Positions 16,245 to 24,285 of a stretch of DNA of 42,404 nt are shown here, piece by piece. Location: assembly GCA_030612175.1 (NCBI GenBank), contig JAUWOJ010000002.1:1-42404 (forward strand). Direction: 5' to 3'. The DNA comes from Candidatus Bipolaricaulota bacterium (GTDB lineage: Bacteria > Bipolaricaulota > Bipolaricaulia > UBA7950 > UBA9294). How positions within the stretch are numbered: the stretch's first letter is position 1; every line of letters starts with the position of its first letter. The notes below the pieces were generated by a model. That model searched no databases, was not told where the DNA came from, and worked only from the letters and a program-made list of their open reading frames with translations. The position numbers were made by a program, and so were the translations under genes.

Positions 16245-18398
16245 ATGCAAACTTCTGCAGGGTTTTCTGTGATCGCCGAGATGTCATACGAAGTCAGAGA
16301 ATTACACCACGGCTACTCCAACCGGATGCTATACATAAACATTGGTACCGGCAAGATCGAGTCCCGACCTGTAAGTCAGATGATGAAAGAGAAGTTCGTT
16401 GGCGGTCGGGGATTTGGATTGTGGCAATTGTGGAACGCAGTAACAAAAGCGACAAAATGGGATGACCAGGAGAACGAGATCATAATTGGAGCTGGCCCTA
16501 TCGGCGGAATCACAACATACCCTGGAGCAGGTAAGTCACTTGTTGTCAGTCTATCTCCCACAACCGGGAGCGTGGTTGACTCTAACGTTGGCGGCTACTT
16601 CGGACCATATCTCACGTTTTCGGGCTGGGACTTACTAGAGATTCAGGGGAAGGCTAACAGGGACGTGATTGTGTTTATCGATGGAGATACAGGGACAGTC
16701 CAGTTGCTGGAGAGTTCGGAAGAAGACCTAAACACACACGTGCTATCGGAGAGGCTAACACATGCCTTTTCTTCCTCTGACAAACCACACGATCTGGCTG
16801 CTATTTCTACTGTCTCCGCAGGAGTGGGCGCCGAGCATACCCGTATTGGTTGCCTAAATTTCAGCTTCTTTGACCTAAAGCGAAAAACTCCTCGCGTTAA
16901 GCAAGCTGGTCGGGGGGGAATTGGAAGCGTTTTCCGCAACAAGAAGATTGCTGCTGTGGTAGTTAAGAAATCAGTGATCGGTGCTGATCCCAAGGGTGCC
17001 AATGATCTAGCTCGAGTTAGAGCGGCCGGCAAACAGATCAACAAGGAAATCTCTGAGCTTGATTCCGCGCAGAATGACATGCGTCGTATAGGAACCAGTC
17101 ATCTGGTGGAAATCATGAATGAGTATGACATACTCCCAACGCATAACTACAAGTTTGGCTCTCACCCTCAGGCGGATAATCTCTCCTCCTCAGTATGGCG
17201 CCAGCGATTTTCTCAAGGGATGCCCGATGGCTGCTGGATTGGGTGCCAGATGGCCTGCTCCCATGCAGTAGATGATTTCACTCTGAGGACCGGGCCGTAC
17301 AAGGGAGATACTATCGTTGTGGATGGCCCAGAATATGAAACAGTTGGCGGAAGTTCCAACATGGGAATCTATGATCCTGAATTTGTCCTGGAGATGAATT
17401 TTTACTGTGATACCTATGGCCTGGACACGATTTCCTATACTACAGGAATGGCGTTTGTCATGGAGTGTTACGAAGCTGGTATCCTGGATAAGGAACGAAC
17501 AGGTGGACTTGATCTTCACTTTGGCAACAGTGATGCCGCGCTCGAAGTGCTCCATCAGATGGCGCGCGGAGAGGGATTTGGCGTAACTGTCGGGCAAGGG
17601 ATTCGACAGATGAAAGAGCGGTTCGTGAAAGCTTATGGCGCTTCACCCAAGTTCCTAAACGATATCGGAATGGAGTGCAAAGGGATGGAGTACTCAGAGT
17701 ATGTCACCAAGGAGTCGCTCGCAATGCAAGGAGGCTATGGCCTGGCGCTCAAAGGACCGCAGCACGACGAAGCCTGGTTGATTTTTATGGATATGGTCAA
17801 TAATCAGATCCCCACCTTTGAGGATAAAGCGGAGGCGCTGCATTATTTCCCGATGTGGCGTACGTGGTTTGGACTCGTGGGCTTATGTAAGCTACCCTGG
17901 AACGACATCGAACCGGCGGATAACCAGACTCGTCATAGCGGTATTGAGTCAGCAAAAGTTCCAGAACATGTGCGCAATTATTGCGAGCTTTTCTCTGGAA
18001 TCACCGGAACAGAGGTGACGCCCAGTGATCTCATCCTACAATCAGAACGAGTGTACAACTTTCAGCGCGTATTCAATCTGCGTATGGGCTATGGCCGCCG
18101 CGCTCAGGACATGATTCCTTATCGCTCCGCTGGTCCTGTTACGGAACAAGAATACGAATCCCGCAGTGACCGCTATGATGCTCAGCTCAGAGACAAGGTT
18201 GGCATCGATCCCGGCAGAATGACAATAGCCGAAAAAGTGCAGTCCTTACGTGCTTTCCGTGAGGACCAGTATCAGAAGCTTTGTGATGCGGCTTATGAGC
18301 GGCGGGGTTGGAGCAATGACGGCATACCTACAATTGACACCTTAAGACGGTTGGGGATTGATTTCCCTGATGTGATAAGACTTGTCGAGGCAGAGTAG
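16245..18398 (+). CDS. Aldehyde ferredoxin oxidoreductase family protein (tungsten/molybdopterin enzyme)
   Basis: The 717-residue enzyme belongs to the AOR family, which oxidises aldehydes to acids with ferredoxin (or runs the reverse) using a bis-pterin tungsten or molybdenum cofactor and one [4Fe-4S] cluster. The N-terminal domain has the family pattern KFVGGRGFGLWQLWN and GAGPIGGITTYPGAGKSLVV; the pterin-contact region AGRGGIGSVFRNKKIAAVVV follows. Cluster cysteines are C330, C334, C338 and C548; the first two are separated by three residues, where the archaeal enzymes have two. The protein is about 100 residues longer than the classic Pyrococcus enzyme because of an extended C-terminus. 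The start follows AAGGAGG by 5 nt; an internal Met at about residue 28 is near the usual N-terminus. No partner ferredoxin or cofactor gene is adjacent. Confidence 0.92.
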   Translation: MQTSAGFSVIAEMSYEVRELHHGYSNRMLYINIGTGKIESRPVSQMMKEKFVGGRGFGLWQLWNAVTKATKWDDQENEIIIGAGPIGGITTYPGAGKSLVVSLSPTTGSVVDSNVGGYFGPYLTFSGWDLLEIQGKANRDVIVFIDGDTGTVQLLESSEEDLNTHVLSERLTHAFSSSDKPHDLAAISTVSAGVGAEHTRIGCLNFSFFDLKRKTPRVKQAGRGGIGSVFRNKKIAAVVVKKSVIGADPKGANDLARVRAAGKQINKEISELDSAQNDMRRIGTSHLVEIMNEYDILPTHNYKFGSHPQADNLSSSVWRQRFSQGMPDGCWIGCQMACSHAVDDFTLRTGPYKGDTIVVDGPEYETVGGSSNMGIYDPEFVLEMNFYCDTYGLDTISYTTGMAFVMECYEAGILDKERTGGLDLHFGNSDAALEVLHQMARGEGFGVTVGQGIRQMKERFVKAYGASPKFLNDIGMECKGMEYSEYVTKESLAMQGGYGLALKGPQHDEAWLIFMDMVNNQIPTFEDKAEALHYFPMWRTWFGLVGLCKLPWNDIEPADNQTRHSGIESAKVPEHVRNYCELFSGITGTEVTPSDLILQSERVYNFQRVFNLRMGYGRRAQDMIPYRSAGPVTEQEYESRSDRYDAQLRDKVGIDPGRMTIAEKVQSLRAFREDQYQKLCDAAYERRGWSNDGIPTIDTLRRLGIDFPDVIRLVEAE

Positions 18399-18718
18399 CA
18401 AGAGCAGCACATCTAAATGAGTCTCTACAAGAAGGCAAGTTAAATAGTTGATTGGTTGAATGGGAACAATGGTTCGTAGGGTTCATAGAGTTCGTTGGGT
18501 ACGTAGGGTTCATTGAGTTCATAGAATTTTTTGTGTTGAGAAGCCAGTCGGGAGCCGAAAGACAGTGATGAGTGACAAGTGATGAGTAATGGGTGAAAAG
18601 CGACAAAATCAGAACTGAAAACTGACTACTGAAAACTGATAACTAAGTTGTATTTACTTTAGGATAGATATCCGTTCCAGTTAGATTAGTGTTCGGAAAC
18701 GGTTTAATTCAGTGTTTT
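18399..18718. repeat. Intergenic region with three kinds of short repeats
   Basis: No gene is seen between the oxidoreductase and gyrB. Six perfectly phased 9-nt units fit the consensus GTTCRTWGR at 18472-18525. Then AGTGATGAGT occurs at 18564-18573 and 18578-18587, a 14-nt period. Then ACTGAAAACTGA occurs at 18614-18625 and 18628-18639, again a 14-nt period. An open frame on the minus strand across the 9-nt units reads as a low-complexity Asn-Ser-Met-Pro-Thr string and is a by-product of the repeats. Confidence 0.75.
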
Positions 18719-18747
18719 TTGACATGTGAAGCACATTTGAGTATAAT
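18719..18747 (+). promoter_or_regulatory. Consensus promoter for gyrB
   Basis: TTGACA at 18719-18724 and TATAAT at 18742-18747 are separated by 17 nt, a perfect sigma-70-type match. The start of transcription is expected near 18754, only about 9 nt before the gyrB ATG, so the ribosome binding site GGTGGTG would be at the very 5' end of the mRNA. Confidence 0.75.
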
Positions 18748-18762
18748 TTGATCGGTGGTGAA

Positions 18763-20649
18763 ATGTCTTACGAAGCTGAACAGATCAAGGTATTGGAGGA
18801 TTTGGAAGCTGTTCGCGTGCGACCAAGTATGTATATTGGAAGCACAGGACAACCCGGGTTGATGCATCTGATCCAAGAAGCTCTTGATAACAGCATCGAT
18901 GAAGCGCTTGCTGGCTATTGTACAAAGATCAAGGTTACTGTTCAGAAAGACAATTATGTGAGCGTAGCTGACAACGGTCGCGGGATGCCCGTGGGAATCC
19001 ACCCCGAGGCTGGTATCGGAGCAGTAGAACTGGTAATGACCACCCTGCACGCCGGCGGCAAATTCGATAACAAGAGCTACAAGGTAAGCGGCGGACTGCA
19101 TGGAGTCGGTATCTCTGTTGTAAACGCTCTCTCTGAACACGTTTCTGTAGAAGTATCGCGAAATGGAAAGCTATACCGCCAGGAGTTCTGCCGAGGGAAG
19201 AAACTGACTGAGTGTGAGGTGGTGGGGGAAAGTAGTGAAACTGGGACAAAGATTACCTTTCTCCCCGACAGCGAGATTTTCGGAGAAATCAAGTACAACC
19301 TTCCGAGGCTTTCGCACCGCATGCGCGAACTCTCTTATCTGAATGGGGGACTCCTAATAGTACTCGAAAACAAAGAAGCTGGAGTCACTCGTCGGTTTCA
19401 GGCAGAAGGAGGGATTGCTTCTTTTGCGATGGAGCTTGCTTCCAGCAAAGGACCTATTCACAAGAAACCGATCTATATTTCAGGTCGAGAAGCAGGGTCA
19501 ATCATAGAAATTGCGATGCACTTTACGGAAAGCTACGACGAGTCAATCTTTGCTTTTGCGAACAACATAAACACTGCTGATGGTGGAACACACCTAACGG
19601 GATTCAAGACAGCGTTGACAAAGTTTCTGAACGAATACGGTCGTGAGAAGAAGATCCTGCTCAAGAAAGAGGTCAACCTACGCGGATCAGACATTCGAGA
19701 AGGCTTAGTTGCGATAATCAGCATAAAACTTCATAATCCCGAGTTCGAGGGACAGACTAAGACCAAGCTAGGCAATCCAGAAGTGGCAAGTCAAGTAGCA
19801 TCTATCGTGCAAGAGCAACTGACTCTTTACTTTGCGAAGAATCCCAAACTCGCTCGTACAATTATTGAGAAATCTCTTGGAGCTAGTAGAGCGCGAATGG
19901 CGGCCACGAAAGCTCGAAAGATGGCTCGCCGGAAAAACGCGCTCTTCTCCTCAGCACTACCTGGAAAACTTGCCGATTGTTCCAACTCTGATCCGGCTCA
20001 AAGTGAATTGTATATTGTGGAGGGGGACTCCGCGGGCGGCAGCGCCAAGCAGGGCCGTGATAGATCATTCCAGGCAATTCTTCCGTTGCGTGGAAAGGTC
20101 CTGAATGTGGAGAAAGCACGTTTGGCGAAGCTCCTTGATAACACGGAACTGAAATCAATTATTACAGCTTTGGGCACAGGGATTCGTGAAGGGTTCAATG
20201 TTGACAAACTTCGCTACCATAAATTGATTATCATGGCTGATGCGGATGTCGACGGTGCGCACATCTGCACGCTACTGCTTACCTTCTTCTACCGTTACTT
20301 CCGTTCACTGATTGAAGCAGGTCACATGTACATCGCAAAACCACCTCTCTATCAGATTAAGAAAGGGAAAAAGAAGATCTATCTCTACTCAGAGAGTGAG
20401 ATGGTGCGCTTCCGAGCTGGGGACAATGGCAGTTTGTCTGTAAAACGGTTCAAGGGTCTGGGAGAGATGAATCCCGACGAGTTATGGGAAACTACCATGA
20501 ATCCTGATAATCGTACTCTAAAGAAAGTGGAGATTCGGGAAGTGCTGGAAGCCGACGAGATATTCTCTACGCTGATGGGAAATGATATTGCAGCGCGTCG
20601 AGATTTCATCAAGGAAAACAGCGACAAGATCACAAGCCTTGATATCTGA
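18763..20649 (+). CDS. gyrB: DNA gyrase subunit B
   Basis: The 628-residue ATPase subunit of DNA gyrase works with GyrA to introduce negative supercoils. The GHKL ATPase motifs are visible (EALDNSIDEALAG, DNGRGMPVG, GGLHGVGISVVNALS). So are the TOPRIM domain (YIVEGDSAGGSAKQGRDR, then ILPLRGKVLNVEKA, then MADADVDGAHI) and the C-terminal FKGLGEMNPDELWETTM. LRGKVLNVEKA favours GyrB over ParE. Length matches the short form without the enterobacterial insertion. I start at ATG 18763 (MSYEAEQIKVLEDLEAVRVR) after GGTGGTG; the in-frame TTG at 18748 would lie inside the promoter region. Confidence 0.95.
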   Translation: MSYEAEQIKVLEDLEAVRVRPSMYIGSTGQPGLMHLIQEALDNSIDEALAGYCTKIKVTVQKDNYVSVADNGRGMPVGIHPEAGIGAVELVMTTLHAGGKFDNKSYKVSGGLHGVGISVVNALSEHVSVEVSRNGKLYRQEFCRGKKLTECEVVGESSETGTKITFLPDSEIFGEIKYNLPRLSHRMRELSYLNGGLLIVLENKEAGVTRRFQAEGGIASFAMELASSKGPIHKKPIYISGREAGSIIEIAMHFTESYDESIFAFANNINTADGGTHLTGFKTALTKFLNEYGREKKILLKKEVNLRGSDIREGLVAIISIKLHNPEFEGQTKTKLGNPEVASQVASIVQEQLTLYFAKNPKLARTIIEKSLGASRARMAATKARKMARRKNALFSSALPGKLADCSNSDPAQSELYIVEGDSAGGSAKQGRDRSFQAILPLRGKVLNVEKARLAKLLDNTELKSIITALGTGIREGFNVDKLRYHKLIIMADADVDGAHICTLLLTFFYRYFRSLIEAGHMYIAKPPLYQIKKGKKKIYLYSESEMVRFRAGDNGSLSVKRFKGLGEMNPDELWETTMNPDNRTLKKVEIREVLEADEIFSTLMGNDIAARRDFIKENSDKITSLDI

Positions 20650-20668
20650 CACAATGTAGTGGTTATAC

Positions 20669-20682
20669 GTAAGGCGCCTTAC
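20669..20682. repeat. 14-bp perfect palindrome between gyrB and murE
   Basis: GTAAGGCGCCTTAC is its own reverse complement and lies 20 nt after the gyrB stop. It could be a regulator site or the tip-less core of a hairpin; no T run follows. Confidence 0.3.
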
Positions 20683-20804
20683 TGAAAGGGTAGTTGTTTT
20701 ACTAACCTCGTACGTAGCAATAAGATAAGTACGCCTCAAACAGTAGTTGATCGAAGAAATAGGAAGGGAATACGTCTTTAGTCCTGGACGTGAAGTTGGA
20801 GGCG

Positions 20805-22238
20805 ATGCCGACACTCAGTGAACTGTCGAGATCTATTGCGCGGGCACCTTGTTTAGCCTGGGACGAAGTAATCATCTCAGGAATTACGGAGGATTCGCGC
20901 CGTGTCCAATCGGGTTATCTGTTTGTTGCAATCACCGGTTATCTCGACGATGGCCATAGGTACATAGATGAGGCAATTGCGCGAGGGGCATCCGGCGTTG
21001 TCGTTGAGCGAGCCACTACCTGTTCAGTTCCACTAATCTGCGTTAGCGACGCGAGGTTAGCCTTATCATATCTCTCCGCCGCGTTTGCCGGAAATCCAAC
21101 GCGCAAATTGTTCACTGTTGGCGTTACGGGAACAAATGGGAAGACCACAGTATGTCACTTTATTGCGGATGTGCTGGGAGAGGTGAAGACCGCGCTTGTC
21201 ACTACAGTTGCTAACGAACAGCGAAATCTGCATGCGGTTACCACTCCCGGAAGCCCAGCTATCCAACAACTTGCAAAGATCGCGCTACTAGAAGGCAAGG
21301 CGAACTTTGTATTGGAGGTTTCCTCGGCTGGTCTTATCCTCAAACGCGTTGCGGGAGTAGATTTTGATGTTGCCGTATTCACCAATCTTACGCATGATCA
21401 CCTTGACTTCCACATCGATAGAAGACGATATCTAGATGCCAAGCTCCTTTTGTTCCGGAACTTGAAAGTAGGCGCCTGTGCTATCGTCAACATAGATGAT
21501 CCCGCTTCAAAGGAAGTAATAGCCTCTACAAACGCCACAGTGGTAACCTACGGTGTTCACCGTAGCGCAGATTTTCGAGCGACGAATATCTCCTATGACC
21601 CCCAGCGAACAGTATTTACACTCCACGCCAACAACAACAAAGTAATTACAGAATTACATCTTCCTGGAGAACACAACGTGTACAATGCTGTTGCAGCAGC
21701 AGCAGCAGGCTCTGCTCAAGGGATGTCCCTGCAAGCGATTTCGCGCGCGCTTGGAGAAACTCATGGTGTTCCAGGTCGCTATCAGTTCTTTCGAGCGAAT
21801 AATGGGGCAACTGTAGTTGTCGATTTTGCCCATAGCCCCGATGCTCTGGAGAAGATGCTCCAATCACTTCGCCCATTTCACAGGAAAGTCATATGTGTCT
21901 TTGGCTGTGGTGGCGAGTGCGATGCGGAGAAACGCCCTATGATGGGGAAGATCAGTGGAGAACTTGCTGATTTTACTATTCTTACAAATGATAACCCAAA
22001 AACAGAAGATAGAGAAGAAATCATTGCTCAGATTGAGAAAGGTATACAGACAACTACTGGCGTGTATGAGAAGATTGTGAGCCGTCGTCAAGCCATTCGC
22101 CGGGCCATTACTATTGCCGCATCAGGCGATGTAGTCCTGCTTGCTGGTAAAGGGCACGAACCTTATCAGATTGTTGGGCATGAGTTTGTTCCTTACAGCG
22201 ATGCTGCTTTCTTGCGGGAAGAACAGCTAGCAGAGTGA
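20805..22238 (+). CDS. murE: UDP-N-acetylmuramyl-tripeptide synthetase (Mur ligase)
   Basis: This 477-residue cytoplasmic ligase adds the third amino acid to the peptidoglycan stem peptide. Motifs visible are the N-terminal EDSRRVQSGYLFVAITG, the P-loop VGVTGTNGKTT, VFTNLTHDHLDFH, the carbamylated-lysine segment YLDAKLLLF, LPGEHNVYNA, VVDFAHSPDALEKML and LAGKGHEPYQ. The amino-acid-specificity motif reads DNPK (about residues 396-399) where diaminopimelate enzymes usually have DNPR. Also, EVSSAGL replaces the common EVSSHAL. The start is ATG 20805, close behind GGAGG; a GTG at 20790 is the alternative. No other mur gene is adjacent. A promoter is not clear. Confidence 0.9.
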   Translation: MPTLSELSRSIARAPCLAWDEVIISGITEDSRRVQSGYLFVAITGYLDDGHRYIDEAIARGASGVVVERATTCSVPLICVSDARLALSYLSAAFAGNPTRKLFTVGVTGTNGKTTVCHFIADVLGEVKTALVTTVANEQRNLHAVTTPGSPAIQQLAKIALLEGKANFVLEVSSAGLILKRVAGVDFDVAVFTNLTHDHLDFHIDRRRYLDAKLLLFRNLKVGACAIVNIDDPASKEVIASTNATVVTYGVHRSADFRATNISYDPQRTVFTLHANNNKVITELHLPGEHNVYNAVAAAAAGSAQGMSLQAISRALGETHGVPGRYQFFRANNGATVVVDFAHSPDALEKMLQSLRPFHRKVICVFGCGGECDAEKRPMMGKISGELADFTILTNDNPKTEDREEIIAQIEKGIQTTTGVYEKIVSRRQAIRRAITIAASGDVVLLAGKGHEPYQIVGHEFVPYSDAAFLREEQLAE

Positions 22239-22304
22239 CTGATAAGGAATCTCGCAGTGCCGCGAAGAGCTGTCTGTTGTTGTATTCTGACAGGCAGACA
22301 CAAG

Positions 22305-22406
22305 AACCGCAGAGAAGACGAGAGAATGAGCATAGGGTTTTGATAGACACACCATAATGCTCTTTTCGTGATAGAATACTGCTTAACCGCGGAGGGCGCG
22401 GAGAAG
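22305..22406. repeat. Two diverged copies of an AACCGC-R-GAG element
   Basis: AACCGCAGAGAAGACGAGAG at 22305-22324 and AACCGCGGAGGGCGCGGAGA at 22385-22404 are recognisably related and 80 nt apart, in the gap between murE and the tRNA gene. The gap (22239-22443) otherwise shows no gene. Purine-rich motifs of this type are widespread in intergenic DNA of many bacteria, so their meaning is unclear. Confidence 0.4.
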
Positions 22407-22443
22407 CAGGAGCCAATAACTCTTGGCGAGAAATAGAAGAAAA

Positions 22444-22516
22444 TGGGCGAAGCAGGGCTCGAACCTGCGACCTTTCGGATGTGACCCGAACGCTCTTCCA
22501 GCTGAGCTATTCGCCC
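22444..22516 (-). tRNA. tRNA-Val (anticodon CAC)
   Basis: On the minus strand the sequence folds as a full cloverleaf: acceptor GGGCGAA with TTCGCCC, D stem GCTC with GAGC around AGCTGGAA, anticodon stem TTCGG with CCGAA around the loop GTCACAT, variable AGGTC, and T stem GCAGG with CCTGC around TTCGAGC. The anticodon is CAC, which reads the valine codon GUG. The discriminator base is A and the 3' CCA is not encoded. Loop position 32 is G rather than the usual pyrimidine. Confidence 0.93.
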
Positions 22517-22533
22517 AATACTCGTAGTCTATC

Positions 22534-22562
22534 ATTCTAGCGCTGACACTCCGGCGAATCAA
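22534..22562 (-). promoter_or_regulatory. Promoter for tRNA-Val
   Basis: On the minus strand, TTGATT (22562-22557) and TAGAAT (22539-22534) are separated by 17 nt, placing the transcript start about 11 nt before the mature tRNA 5' end. The -35 overlaps the last codons of rng. Confidence 0.5.
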
Positions 22563-23803
22563 GGATCAAAGTCGGCGTTCTCCAACATGCCAGCTAGACT
22601 CTCGCCTTCACACTTACGGGTAATCTCCATCAGGCTAAGAGGGGTGAGGTCGATGAAATCAGCGGAGACTCGGTCCTCGTTTAGTACTTCTTTGACTTTG
22701 TCGATCAATTTCTGTACAGCGCTGGGTTCTTCCAGGTCAATGAAGTCAACGATGATTATTCCGCTAATCTTGCGCAACCGCAGCTGTCTCGCGATTTCCT
22801 TCGCTGCTTCCAGATTGGCGTTTAGTATCGCGGCTTGCTGATTTCGATGCCTCACATCAGCCCCACTGTTAACATCGATTACGGTTAGTGCCTCCGTTTC
22901 ATCAATTACTATGAAGCCACCCCCGCTCAGGTCGACGCGGGACGATTGTGTTTCCTGAATTTGCTCTTGTACATGGTAATGCTCGAACAAAGGGGTCTTA
23001 CCTTCATATAATCGGATACGACCTCGATATTCCTCCATATACAGATATCCAAGGAACGAGAGTATCTTCTCGCGGAAGAATGGTGAATCTACAATCACTT
23101 CGCTCACATCAGGAAGAAGCCTATCACGAAGAATTGTTTGTACTAGCCCCGTAGCTTTGTATAGAAGCTTAGGGGAAGACGGGCTCTGAGCTGCTAATTC
23201 AATTGCCTCCCATGTTTCGGCAAGCCATAGATAATCGCGCTCTAGCTCCGCTTTGCTTGCCCATTGAGCAGCGGTGCGTGCAATCAGCCCCTGGCCTTCT
23301 TGCTTCAGGTTTTGTGCAAGCCGTCGCAAGCGCTTATGCAAGTCCACGGACTCGACTCGTCTAGAAATACCAATTCGCTCTTCGTTGGGCAAAAGGATCC
23401 AAAAGCGCCCCGGCAGACTCATTTTAGTCGTTCCTTGTGCATTCTTGGAGCCAATAGCAGCTCGTCTTACTTGCAGAATTACTGATTGGTTGGGCCGCAG
23501 AACCTTGTTGATCGGAATTTCCCGGTTGCGTGCCTTAAGTCCACAACTCAGCAATATAGCAGTGTTAATTTCTCCCTGGGAAAGGAAGAGGCTTTCATTA
23601 ATGCCAACATCAACGAATGCGGATCCCAGACCAGGAAGAACATCCTCTACTCGTCCATTATAGATATTTCCGAGAATCTTCTCTTTCCATTGATGGCCAT
23701 AGTCAATCTCCATTAAGCGATCATCTTCAAGGATCGCTACACGCGTACGCTTGGTGTCATCGCTATTTGAGTCAAGTGAAATCAGGATTCTTTTGCCTTT
23801 AAT
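22559..23803 (-). CDS. rng: Ribonuclease G/E family endoribonuclease, probable AUU start
   Basis: This is a single-strand-specific RNA endonuclease of the RNase E/G family. The frame continues upstream of the first ATG (23713) with clear family sequence (RILISLDSNSD, then RVAILEDDRLMEIDYGHQWK), followed by the S1 domain NIYNGRVEDVLPGLGSAFVD. Only ATT, ATC or CTG codons are available there. AAGGAGG precedes an ATT at 23801-23803 by 8 nt, so I start there, giving 414 residues. Catalytic aspartates are D310 (IDVNSG) and D353 (IIVDFIDL), matching the two metal-binding aspartates of RNase E. The protein stops after MEITRKCEGESLAGMLENAD, just before the CPxC zinc link found in E. coli RNase E and G. 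It overlaps folK by 22 nt. Confidence 0.88.
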   Translation of the reverse strand: MKGKRILISLDSNSDDTKRTRVAILEDDRLMEIDYGHQWKEKILGNIYNGRVEDVLPGLGSAFVDVGINESLFLSQGEINTAILLSCGLKARNREIPINKVLRPNQSVILQVRRAAIGSKNAQGTTKMSLPGRFWILLPNEERIGISRRVESVDLHKRLRRLAQNLKQEGQGLIARTAAQWASKAELERDYLWLAETWEAIELAAQSPSSPKLLYKATGLVQTILRDRLLPDVSEVIVDSPFFREKILSFLGYLYMEEYRGRIRLYEGKTPLFEHYHVQEQIQETQSSRVDLSGGGFIVIDETEALTVIDVNSGADVRHRNQQAAILNANLEAAKEIARQLRLRKISGIIIVDFIDLEEPSAVQKLIDKVKEVLNEDRVSADFIDLTPLSLMEITRKCEGESLAGMLENADFDP

Positions 23804-24285
23804 TTTGTGACCCTCCTTGTATTGTTAACTTGCGCCAGTATGTCTCTGTAAGTTCTCTTATCTCTTGGATCCTCAACCATAGGGGCTATTTCGACAAGTG
23901 GTAGCAGAACAAACCTCCGTTTGTTCATGCGCGGGTGCGGAATTACAAGGTTGGCTTCTTCAATGACCAGTTCCTTGTACAACAAAATGTCAATATCGAT
24001 TGATCGTGGGCCAAACCTAAGTTTGCTTTCCCTGCGGCCGAGTGTCTGTTCGATCTGCTTGCAGACCGCGAGCAAGTCATGAACTTCAAGATCGGTGTTG
24101 GCCGCAAGGACAACATTCAGAAAATCAGGCTGCTCCTCAACGCCAACTGGTTGTGTTTCGTAGAGGGAAGAACACCGCACGATTTTCAAGCCATTACCGT
24201 GTAATGCGCTGATGGCTCTATCTATTTGCCATTCTCTTCTCCCCAAATTAGATCCCAGGCAGAGAAATACCACATCTCTATTCAT
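23782..24285 (-). CDS. folK: 2-amino-4-hydroxy-6-hydroxymethyldihydropteridine pyrophosphokinase
   Basis: The 167-residue enzyme (HPPK) transfers pyrophosphate from ATP to 6-hydroxymethyl-dihydropterin in folate synthesis. Family landmarks are FLCLGSNLGRREWQI near the start, SSLYETQPVGVEEQPDFLNV, and RFGPRSIDIDILLY with the metal-binding DID pair, then IPHPRMNKRRFVLLPLVEIAP. Length is typical. Its ATG overlaps the folB stop, so the two consecutive pathway steps are translationally coupled. Its 3' end overlaps the start region of rng and contains that gene's ribosome binding site. Confidence 0.96.
   Translation of the reverse strand: MNRDVVFLCLGSNLGRREWQIDRAISALHGNGLKIVRCSSLYETQPVGVEEQPDFLNVVLAANTDLEVHDLLAVCKQIEQTLGRRESKLRFGPRSIDIDILLYKELVIEEANLVIPHPRMNKRRFVLLPLVEIAPMVEDPRDKRTYRDILAQVNNTRRVTKLKAKES

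Noticed and set aside
15989..16250. Two overlapping short minus-strand frames (85 and 60 residues) in the AOR leader
   Set aside because: No recognisable sequence features, no good ribosome binding site, and they coincide with the stem-forming leader; more likely non-coding.
18472..18525. Six 9-nt units considered as a CRISPR array
   Set aside because: Units are far too short, degenerate and directly adjacent with no unique spacers; no cas genes are present.
18328..18606. 92-residue minus-strand frame rich in Asn, Ser, Met, Pro and Thr
   Set aside because: It is created by the phased 9-nt repeats and extends into the 3' end of the AOR gene on the other strand; not a real gene.
22111..22416. 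101-residue minus-strand frame at the end of murE and in the following gap
   Set aside because: Mostly antisense to murE; low-complexity Ser/Arg composition and no conserved motif.
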